A stretch of DNA of 5,628 bases from Acidobacteriaceae bacterium (GTDB lineage Bacteria > Acidobacteriota > Vicinamibacteria > Vicinamibacterales > CAVVIG01): the NCBI GenBank assembly GCA_031274845.1, contig JAISPN010000284.1, forward strand, positions 1 to 5,628, read 5' to 3'. The number at the start of each line of letters is the position of its first letter. Position 1 is the stretch's first letter. Below the pieces are notes generated by a model that did no database searches, was not told where the DNA came from, and saw only the letters and a list, made by a program, of their open reading frames with translations. Positions 1 through 5,183 of this stretch are shown here, one piece after another. The translations under genes were made by a program, and so were the position numbers.

Positions 1-125
1 AGTCCATCACGGTCGAGCAGCGCGACGCCGCCGCCGACGCGGTCACGCTCTCGTCGCGGTCAGGACATACGCTGACCATCGGCCTGCGCGCCGCGTCGAA
101 ACTGCTCGTCGAAGTCGAACCGTAA
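1..125 (+). CDS. C-terminal end of an unrecognised protein (partial)
   Basis: This is an open frame that enters from the left edge (first full codon at position 3) and stops at TAA 123-125. Forty residues are visible, starting SITVEQRDAA and ending KLLVEVEP. The tail alternates hydrophobic and polar residues (HTLTIGLR, KLLVEVEP), which suggests beta strands at a domain end. Codon use is G/C-rich at third positions, as in the genes around it, so I take it as real coding sequence rather than chance. It converges on the HAD-receiver gene with an 11-bp gap between the two stop codons. No family can be assigned from this fragment, and its start and most of the gene lie outside the window. Confidence 0.6.
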   Translation, partial: SITVEQRDAAADAVTLSSRSGHTLTIGLRAASKLLVEVEP

Positions 126-136
126 GTAAACGAGAC

Positions 137-1237
137 TCAGCGCTGCCATTTGCGTCTGTCGAGCAGACGCCGAATCTGCGTGACGAGATCTTCAGGCAGG
201 CACGGTTTCGTGACGAACGCATCGCAACCGGCGCGCTGCGCCCCTTCCGACATGCCGAAGGAGACGTGTCCCGTGATCGCCACCACCGGAATCCGCGCCG
301 TTCTGGCGTCGGCTTTCAGGCGGCGCGTCGCTTCCCATCCGTCCATCACCGGCAACGAAAGATCCATGAGGATGATGTCCGGCTCGGTCTCCACGGCGCG
401 ATCGAGCGCTTCCATCCCGTTTGCCGCTTCGACCACCTCGAAGCCGGTCAACATCAGGTACTCGCGGTACATCTCCCGCGCATCCGAGTAGTCGTCGACG
501 AGGAGCACGCGCGGCCGATCGGATTTCTCTCGCGCGAGCGGCGCGCCCGATCGTTCCATGAGCGACAGGAGATCCCGCGGTTCATCGATCACCAGATCCA
601 GCGGCGTCAACTGCTCGCGCGGAAAACTGTCGAAGCCGAATCCGTACCGCACGAGACACACAGACACGCCAATCGCTCTGGCCGTCTGCCAATCGACCAC
701 GGAATCGCCCACCATCAACACATCGTGGGCCGTCACCTTCGCCTCCGCGATGAGGTGCGCGAGGCCAGCCGGGTCCGGTTTCCTTGGCAGAGGCCCATCT
801 CCGCCAAGGACGCGGCCGTCGAAATACTTTGAGAGATGAAGTCCGTCGAGCACGGCATTGGTGGCGGCCAACGGCTTGTTGGTCAAGACGGCAAGCGGAA
901 CCCGTTGCGCCAGCGCATCGAGCAGTTCCGGCACGCCGGGATACGGCCGGGTGTGACGAAGCAGGCGGCTGTTGTAGACGTCGAGAAATCGCTGGAGCGC
1001 GTCCGGCGGCTGCTCCACGCTGGACGCCTCGAACGCGCGCGCAACCAACGTCGAGGCGCCGTCGCCGACCATGCGGCCAATCGCCTCCTCGCTATGCGTC
1101 CGGCAGCCATACGAGGCGAGCACCACGTTGATTGATTCCGCCAGATCGCGGCGCGAGTCGACGAGCGTGCCGTCGAGGTCGAAGACGATGAGGCTGAACC
1201 GGGAGGACGATCGAGACGCCGCGGCGTTACTCGCCAC
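137..1237 (-). CDS. HAD-superfamily phosphatase (Gph/PpaX-like) fused to a response-regulator receiver domain
   Basis: This is a 366-residue two-domain protein. Residues about 14-225 are a HAD hydrolase of the phosphoglycolate phosphatase type: motif I DLDGTLVDS with nucleophile D20 and acid/base D22, a helical cap after it, motif II T119 in LTNKP, motif III K153 in RKPDP, and motif IV GDSVVD with D178 and D182. After a short charged linker (about 228-241), residues 242-362 form a CheY-like receiver: acidic pair D248/D249, phospho-acceptor D292 in LMDLSLPVMDG, T322 and K344. All catalytic residues of both domains are present, so both look active. There is no DNA-binding output domain, and the phosphatase takes the place of an output module. 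The start is GTG at 1237, with GGAG four bases upstream (1242-1245). It overlaps the end of queD by 11 bp, so the two are probably translationally coupled. The substrate is unknown: phosphoglycolate or another small phosphate ester is the family expectation. No cognate kinase is visible. Confidence 0.9.
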   Translation of the reverse strand: MASNAAASRSSSRFSLIVFDLDGTLVDSRRDLAESINVVLASYGCRTHSEEAIGRMVGDGASTLVARAFEASSVEQPPDALQRFLDVYNSRLLRHTRPYPGVPELLDALAQRVPLAVLTNKPLAATNAVLDGLHLSKYFDGRVLGGDGPLPRKPDPAGLAHLIAEAKVTAHDVLMVGDSVVDWQTARAIGVSVCLVRYGFGFDSFPREQLTPLDLVIDEPRDLLSLMERSGAPLAREKSDRPRVLLVDDYSDAREMYREYLMLTGFEVVEAANGMEALDRAVETEPDIILMDLSLPVMDGWEATRRLKADARTARIPVVAITGHVSFGMSEGAQRAGCDAFVTKPCLPEDLVTQIRRLLDRRKWQR

Positions 1238-1652
1238 TGAACTCCGCGAACGACGTCGGTGTTTCCCAGACTCTGACGCGGACGACCGGAAGCCCCTGAC
1301 TCGCCGCGTGATTAAAGATCAACTGCGCGATCAGCTCAACGGTGGGATTGCTGTCGACGAGAAACACCGGCTCGCCCAGCGCCTGCAACGGCTTGACGAG
1401 CGGATCGTCTCGCCGCAGCACCATCTGGTGATCGAGCGTCGCGTCGATCCACCCTTTGACGATCCGCTTGATGTCGCTGAAATCGCACACCATGTTGCGG
1501 GTGTCGAGGTGATCGGTGCGGACCTCGATCTCGGCGACCGCATTGTGTCCGTGCGGGTGCTTGCAGATGCCGTCGTAGTCGAGAAGACGATGGCCGTAGC
1601 AGAAGTCGATGCGCTTGGTAACGGAATACATGGTGTGCAAGAAGGATCCCAT
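1227..1652 (-). CDS. queD: 6-carboxy-5,6,7,8-tetrahydropterin synthase / 6-pyruvoyl-tetrahydropterin synthase family (QueD)
   Basis: QueD converts 7,8-dihydroneopterin triphosphate to 6-carboxy-tetrahydropterin, an early cytosolic step towards preQ0 and queuosine. The family signature is complete in this 141-residue protein: zinc ligands H21, H34 and H36 (FCYGHRLL and HPHGHN), catalytic Cys30 three residues before H34, D74-H75 in the TLDHQ motif, the NPTVE helix start, and E130 in VWETPTS. Two starts are possible. ATG 1652 gives 141 residues and has an AGGA twelve bases upstream. The second ATG at 1631 (MYSVTKRIDF) matches where most homologues begin but has no clear ribosome site. The gene overlaps the following HAD-receiver gene by 11 bp and is divergent from the queC-like gene, which acts two steps later in the same pathway. 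That pairing favours QueD over a biopterin-type PTPS. Confidence 0.88.
   Translation of the reverse strand: MGSFLHTMYSVTKRIDFCYGHRLLDYDGICKHPHGHNAVAEIEVRTDHLDTRNMVCDFSDIKRIVKGWIDATLDHQMVLRRDDPLVKPLQALGEPVFLVDSNPTVELIAQLIFNHAASQGLPVVRVRVWETPTSFAEFSGE
1242..1245 (-). promoter_or_regulatory. Ribosome binding site of the HAD-receiver gene
   Basis: GGAG on the minus strand lies four bases before GTG 1237, inside the last codons of queD. It supports the GTG as the true start and implies translational coupling between queD and the phosphatase gene. No other standard start occurs before the DLDGT motif. Confidence 0.6.
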
Positions 1653-1723
1653 ACAATGCAGAAATCCTGACAGGGTTCGATCCTAACACTACGTCCGGCG
1701 TCGACACCGCCTCGTGCTCAGCC
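1653..1723. promoter_or_regulatory. Divergent intergenic region between queD and queC
   Basis: This 71-bp region must hold the 5' signals for both the queD operon (leftward) and queC (rightward), unless queC starts inside it. I looked for a preQ1 riboswitch, since that would suit queuosine genes, and found no convincing aptamer or terminator. A weak minus-strand TAGGAT (1680-1685) could serve as a -10 element for queD, but no good -35 is visible. The region is also open in the queC frame, so its right half may be coding. Confidence 0.35.
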
Positions 1724-2398
1724 GTGCTGCTCTCCGGCGGACTCGACAGTGCCGTCCTCGTCGCGGAAGAAGCCGCGCGGTCGCTCGTGCAGCCCATCTA
1801 CATCAGCGTCGGGCTCGCGTGGGAAGCGGCCGAGCGGCGAGCCGTTGATGATTTTCTCGCGCACGTTCCAGCCCGGACGCGCGTGAAACCGCTGGTCGCG
1901 CTGCGCGTCGAGATGACCGACGTCTACTCCGCCGCGCACTGGGCCGTCACCGGACAGGCGCCGGCGTATCACACGCCAGACGAGGACGTGTACCTCCCCG
2001 GGCGCAACATCGTCCTCTTCAGCAAGGCGGCCATCTTCTGCGCGATGAGTGGCATCACGCGTATTGCCATCGGCACGCTCGACCACAATCCGTTTCCGGA
2101 TGCGACGCCAACCTTCCGCGAACGATTGGCCGACGCGCTCTCGCTCGGCCTCGACCGGCGCATCGATATCGCCGCGCCTTACGCACGCACGAGCAAGGCG
2201 GACGTCATCCGTCGCGGCACGGCGATCGGCGCGCCATTAGCGCTGACGCTGTCGTGCATGAGCCCGGAATATTCCGGCGATGGATTTCCACGACACTGCG
2301 GCACCTGCAGCAAATGCCGCGAGCGGCACGAGGCGTTTCTCGACGCCGGTATTTCTGACCCGACAAGCTACGCCGACACCCGGTTCGTCATCAAGTAG
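1724..2398 (+). CDS. queC: 7-cyano-7-deazaguanine synthase family protein (QueC-like)
   Basis: QueC is an ATP-dependent amidoligase that turns 7-carboxy-7-deazaguanine plus ammonia into preQ0. Seen here, numbering from GTG 1724: the PP-loop SGGLDS at residues 4-9, PGRN at 92-95, the substrate-loop motif TLDHNPFPDATPTF at about 118-131, TSKADVI at 156-162, and four C-terminal cysteines (C178, C192, C195, C198) in the pattern of the structural zinc site. The YGQRH-like motif of canonical QueC is replaced by GLAWEAAE, so this is a divergent subgroup. At 224 residues it is close to family length. GTG 1724 is the only standard start codon in frame after the stop at 1619, but it leaves only three residues before the PP-loop and has no Shine-Dalgarno. 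Upstream residues may belong to the protein. Its position opposite queD supports a role in 7-deazaguanine synthesis. A QueC paralogue with another substrate remains possible. Confidence 0.82.
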   Translation: MLLSGGLDSAVLVAEEAARSLVQPIYISVGLAWEAAERRAVDDFLAHVPARTRVKPLVALRVEMTDVYSAAHWAVTGQAPAYHTPDEDVYLPGRNIVLFSKAAIFCAMSGITRIAIGTLDHNPFPDATPTFRERLADALSLGLDRRIDIAAPYARTSKADVIRRGTAIGAPLALTLSCMSPEYSGDGFPRHCGTCSKCRERHEAFLDAGISDPTSYADTRFVIK

Positions 2399-2444
2399 CG
2401 GCACACCGTCATCGAACGCGCCCGGAAGACGCTGACGCGAATCG

Positions 2445-2780
2445 CTACTCGTCAAGACGCCAGTCGGCGTGTACCTGAAGCGTGCGCCCTTCGAGCGGCA
2501 GCGGTGTCGTGCCTGATTCCGCCACGAACAGCAGACGGTCGATGCGTCGAAGCAACTGAACGAACTGCTGCTCGTCGTGCGCCTGCAGCACCAGCACGCC
2601 GCTACTTTCCGCAGGGGGAAAACGTCGGTCGTCGAGGTAGTCGCGGTCGAGCGTGATGAGCGTGCGCCGCAACTGACGCGCCAGTTGATAGTGGCGGATG
2701 TCGCGCGCCCGGCGAAGCGCGTCCTCTTCGACGACGAAGAGCACGTCCCAGCCGAGCGTCTGACGCATGAAGACGACCAC
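2445..2780 (-). CDS. DUF5615 PIN-like protein, N-terminus uncertain
   Basis: This is a small protein resembling the DUF5615 group of PIN-like (Mut7-C-like) putative nucleases, often toxin-like. From GTG 2780 it has 111 residues: GWDVLFVVEED (10-20), a helix with QLARQLRR, then the hallmark LITLDRDYLDD (41-51, acidic D45 and D47), then GVLVLQAHDEQ. The frame stays open upstream to the stop at 2870 and encodes RIYADANIPAGV directly before the GTG. That is the normal family N-terminus, including the first conserved acidic residue of the PIN fold (codon 2799-2801). No ATG, GTG or TTG precedes it, so the real start may be ATT 2810 or the gene may be damaged. It lies about 20 bp after the stop of the deoxyhypusine-synthase-like gene, in the same orientation, so co-transcription is likely. 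No DUF433 or other antitoxin-like partner is adjacent. Nuclease activity is inferred from the fold only. Confidence 0.72.
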   Translation of the reverse strand: MVVFMRQTLGWDVLFVVEEDALRRARDIRHYQLARQLRRTLITLDRDYLDDRRFPPAESSGVLVLQAHDEQQFVQLLRRIDRLLFVAESGTTPLPLEGRTLQVHADWRLDE

Positions 2781-2830
2781 GCCCGCCGGGATGTTGGCGT
2801 CCGCGTAAATGCGAGGACGCGGCGTCGGGG

Positions 2831-3958
2831 CTACTCCGCGTCCCTGGCCGCGCGCGCCGCCTTGGCTTCAGCCAGCAGTGCCGCGACGAGACGATCGCGC
2901 TGATGGTAGAGATTCTTCCGCTCGCGCCGCCCGTTCGGCGAACCGATCACGTACTCGCAGAACAACGGAAACGCAATCGTCGTGTCGCAGTAGGCCACCA
3001 CCGTGTCAGGCAACACGCCCGGATTCACCTTGCCCCAACTGACCGCTTCGGCAGGCGTCGCGCCGGAGAGACCGCCCCACACCACCTGATCGGTCGTGAT
3101 CTGGATGAAGAAATCGTTCCCGCCCTTCGGGATGCTGTAGACCTCCCACAAGGTCGGTTGCGCCTGCAAGTAGAAGTTCTTGGGCGAACCGCCACCGAGG
3201 ATGACGCATCCGTTCTTCGTCCCCGCGCGAACGAGCGCGCACACTTCGTTGACGTCCTTGTTCGGATCGATCATGAAGCGGCTGCCGTTCATCAGCTCGT
3301 GGTAGGCGATGTTCATGCCGATCGAGCTGTCGCCTGGAGACGAGGTGTAGAGCGGCACGCCCGCTTTCGCCGCGCACGCAAGGACCGAGTACTCCTCGCA
3401 GCCGGGATGCCGGGCCAGCAGATCCTGACCGAGCAGGTAGTGAAATTCCGCCGTCGATGTCGGCGCGTCGAGCCCTGAACGCTCGAGGAAATCGCGCACG
3501 TACGCGTCGGTTTCAAGCAGCACCGTCGCCGGGAACAGCACGTCGTAGATGCGAATGACACCTTCTTCGAACAACTCGACGTCGTTCAGAAACGGCGAGC
3601 CTCGGCGCAACGTGAAGTTCAAGGCGTAGTGCAAATCGTGATAGAGGTTGGCGCCCGTCGAGATGACGAAGTCGACGAGGCCGCGATCCATCAACTCGAT
3701 CACACAGCCGCCGATGCCGGCCGGCGTCAGCGCGCCGGCGACCGTCAGGCCGATCGTCGTGTCGTTCTCCGGCGCCAGCATCTTCTCGGCGAAGATCTGA
3801 CACGCTTCGGACAGACGGCCCGCGTTGAACGCCTGAAAACCCTCGTTGACGAGATGCGTGATCGCGGGACTCCCTGTCGGACGGTAATAGCGGATTGGCT
3901 TGCCGGACAGGAACTTCTTGCGGGATGAATTGGGGGCTCCGGGCGCGCGATGCGGCAC
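2831..3958 (-). CDS. Deoxyhypusine-synthase-like protein
   Basis: This belongs to the NAD-dependent deoxyhypusine synthase superfamily, whose members transfer the aminobutyl group of spermidine to an amine acceptor. The start chosen is GTG 3958, with AGGAG ten bases upstream (3969-3973), giving 375 residues. ATG 4018 would add 20 residues of unlike composition and overlap the start of the divergent gene. Conserved pieces, in order: KKFLSGKPIRYYRPTG near the N-terminus, TVAGALTPAG, VISTGANLYHD, YTSSPGDSSIGMN, MIDPNKDVNE, GGGSPKNFYLQ and EAVSWGK. The Lys of SWGK (residue 310 from this start) corresponds to the lysine that forms the enzyme-substrate imine in eukaryotic enzymes. The usual KHH after GGG is here KNF. 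Bacteria lack eIF5A, so protein hypusination is not expected. Formation of homospermidine or another polyamine is the more likely role, but the substrate cannot be read from sequence. The DUF5615 gene follows downstream. Confidence 0.88.
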   Translation of the reverse strand: MPHRAPGAPNSSRKKFLSGKPIRYYRPTGSPAITHLVNEGFQAFNAGRLSEACQIFAEKMLAPENDTTIGLTVAGALTPAGIGGCVIELMDRGLVDFVISTGANLYHDLHYALNFTLRRGSPFLNDVELFEEGVIRIYDVLFPATVLLETDAYVRDFLERSGLDAPTSTAEFHYLLGQDLLARHPGCEEYSVLACAAKAGVPLYTSSPGDSSIGMNIAYHELMNGSRFMIDPNKDVNEVCALVRAGTKNGCVILGGGSPKNFYLQAQPTLWEVYSIPKGGNDFFIQITTDQVVWGGLSGATPAEAVSWGKVNPGVLPDTVVAYCDTTIAFPLFCEYVIGSPNGRRERKNLYHQRDRLVAALLAEAKAARAARDAE

Positions 3959-4002
3959 TGGCGGCGATCTCCTCTTTGCGCGAAATAGCTTAACATCAGC
4001 GC
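3959..4002. promoter_or_regulatory. Divergent intergenic region with possible leaderless promoter for the PH-domain gene
   Basis: Forty-four bases separate GTG 3958 (leftward) from GTG 4003 (rightward). The minus strand carries AGGAG at 3969-3973, the ribosome site that decides the 3958 start. On the plus strand TAACAT at 3991-3996 resembles a -10 box and ends six bases before GTG 4003. That spacing would place transcription initiation at or next to the start codon, giving a leaderless message, in keeping with the lack of a Shine-Dalgarno there. No good -35 is seen, so the promoter call is weak. Confidence 0.35.
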
Positions 4003-4437
4003 GTGAACACTGAACCATCCTGGATCGTATGGACGATCGCCGGCGGCGCGGTCCTGTTCCTGTTGTGGCTCTTGATCGTGTGGCGGAAAGGACGCCCCTT
4101 CACCACCGGTGACGTCTTCAGAGCGAGCCGCCTCAGTCGCGGAAATCTGTTGTTGCCGACGCAAGTGCTCATCACGCCAACCAGCGTCGTGCAGTTCACG
4201 CCGTTCTGGATCGGCAAGCAGGAAGAGTCGATTCACATGGCGCACATCGCGTCGGTGAAGATCAGCACCGGCATCCTGTTATCCGACATCTTCATCGAGA
4301 CGACCGGCGGCGTCGACCCGATCCGCTGTCATGGCCACCGGAAGCGCGATGCGATCCGGATGAAGTCGCTCATCGAAGCGCACCAGAGCGAGTACTACCG
4401 CACTGGCGGCACCTCGTCTGGCGCGATGCCCAACTGA
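4003..4437 (+). CDS. Membrane-anchored bacterial PH-like domain protein
   Basis: This 144-residue protein starts at GTG. Residues 7-27 form one hydrophobic helix (IVWTIAGGAVLFLLWLLIVW) followed by WRKGR. Under the positive-inside rule this puts the rest of the protein in the cytoplasm. Residues about 40-130 resemble the small bacterial PH-like (bPH) fold: beta-rich segments LLLPTQVLITPTSVVQF, EESIHMAHIASVKI and DIFIETTGG, followed by a C-terminal helix around DAIRMKSLIEAHQSEYYR. A histidine-rich CHGHRKRD stretch sits before that helix. The molecular role is unknown; related domains are generally membrane-associated scaffolds. The gene is divergent from the deoxyhypusine-synthase-like gene and lies 38 bp upstream of the oxidoreductase gene in the same orientation, so the two are probably co-transcribed. 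The family assignment comes from visual pattern only. Confidence 0.75.
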   Translation: MNTEPSWIVWTIAGGAVLFLLWLLIVWRKGRPFTTGDVFRASRLSRGNLLLPTQVLITPTSVVQFTPFWIGKQEESIHMAHIASVKISTGILLSDIFIETTGGVDPIRCHGHRKRDAIRMKSLIEAHQSEYYRTGGTSSGAMPN

Positions 4438-4475
4438 CCGCTCACGCGTCTATCGCTCAGAGCTAGAGACACCCA

Positions 4476-5177
4476 GTGCGCATCACCAAGCCGATTCGCG
4501 ATGTCGTGGCCGCCACGCCGCGCGCCACGATCGTTCGCCTCGATCTTCAAGGCGAGCGCTTCCCGTACGTCGCAGGACAAGCCGTCCTCGTTGGACGCGC
4601 CGGCGCCACGGAGCGGCGTCCCTATTCGTTGGCGGACGCGCCCGAATACGCCGAGCGCGGCGATTGTCTGGAACTGCTCGTCGGCGTCGATCCGGACGGC
4701 ACCAATGGATCGCACCTCGCGCTCCACCCCGGCGCGCTCGTCGACATCGAGGGACCGGCCGGACGCTTCGTGTTTCCCGCGCATCCGACAGAACGCCGCT
4801 TTCTGTTCATCGCCGGCGGCACCGGTATCGCGCCGCTGCGGGCGATGCTTCGGCATGCGCTCACCGTGCCGCACGAGGCGATCGGGTTGCTGTACAGCGC
4901 GCGCACACCCGGCGAATTTGCGTACGAATCAGAGTTGCGAGCGCTCGCCGCGGCGGGACGGATTGAACTCGAATTGCGTGTGACGCGCGAGACGTCCGGC
5001 ACTGACTGGTCCGGCACACGCGGACGGCTGGCCGTGACCGACCTCGCATCGCTCATCCACGATCGCGCGACGCTCTGCTTCGTCTGCGGCCCCCCCGCGC
5101 TTGTCGAGGAAATCCCGCGCGCGCTCACGACACTCGGCGTCCCGAAGGAACGGATCAGGACTGAAGAATGGGCCTGA
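4476..5177 (+). CDS. FAD/NAD(P)-binding oxidoreductase of the ferredoxin-NADP+ reductase superfamily
   Basis: This is a 233-residue stand-alone FNR-type flavoprotein, expected to move electrons between NAD(P)H and a partner protein through FAD. Residues 1-100 form the FAD-binding barrel with RPYS at 48-51 (isoalloxazine/ribityl contact) and a GTNGSHLALHPG segment before the phosphate-binding region. Residues 108-233 form the nucleotide-binding domain with FIAGGTGIAPLRAM (G114, G115, G117), YSARTPGEFAYE and CGPPALV (C204), ending EEWA. Neither an N- nor a C-terminal 2Fe-2S ferredoxin domain is fused, and the protein is shorter than phenol-hydroxylase or Hmp-type reductases, so an external electron partner is expected. 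It lacks the cysteine-rich C-terminal segment of PyrK-like subunits. The start is GTG 4476 (MRITKPIRDVV), with only a weak purine-rich stretch upstream. The PH-domain gene ends 38 bp before it, and fabI converges six bases after its stop. Physiological substrate unknown. Confidence 0.85.
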   Translation: MRITKPIRDVVAATPRATIVRLDLQGERFPYVAGQAVLVGRAGATERRPYSLADAPEYAERGDCLELLVGVDPDGTNGSHLALHPGALVDIEGPAGRFVFPAHPTERRFLFIAGGTGIAPLRAMLRHALTVPHEAIGLLYSARTPGEFAYESELRALAAAGRIELELRVTRETSGTDWSGTRGRLAVTDLASLIHDRATLCFVCGPPALVEEIPRALTTLGVPKERIRTEEWA

Positions 5178-5183
5178 GGATGC

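Noticed and set aside
266..832. A long plus-strand open frame opposite the HAD-receiver gene
   Set aside because: Its product is rich in Arg and His with no recognisable domain, and the opposite strand encodes a protein with all catalytic motifs. It is an antisense shadow.
1071..1670. A 199-codon plus-strand open frame opposite queD
   Set aside because: It lies antisense to queD and the start of the phosphatase, both clearly real. The translation shows no domain pattern.
1653..1723. A preQ1 riboswitch in front of queC or queD
   Set aside because: No recognisable preQ1 aptamer (short hairpin with A-rich tail) or paired terminator is visible. The region is short and G/C-rich.
2399..2444. A transcription terminator between the convergent queC-like and DUF5615 genes
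   Set aside because: I could not find a stable hairpin followed by a T-run on either strand in this 46-bp gap.
2903..3478. A 191-codon plus-strand frame opposite the deoxyhypusine-synthase-like gene
   Set aside because: Shadow of a strongly conserved minus-strand gene; its composition (runs of Arg, Val, His) is typical of G+C-rich antisense frames.
3959..4018. ATG 4018 as the start of the deoxyhypusine-synthase-like gene
   Set aside because: It has no ribosome site, adds 20 residues unlike the family and overlaps the divergent gene at 4003. GTG 3958 has AGGAG upstream.
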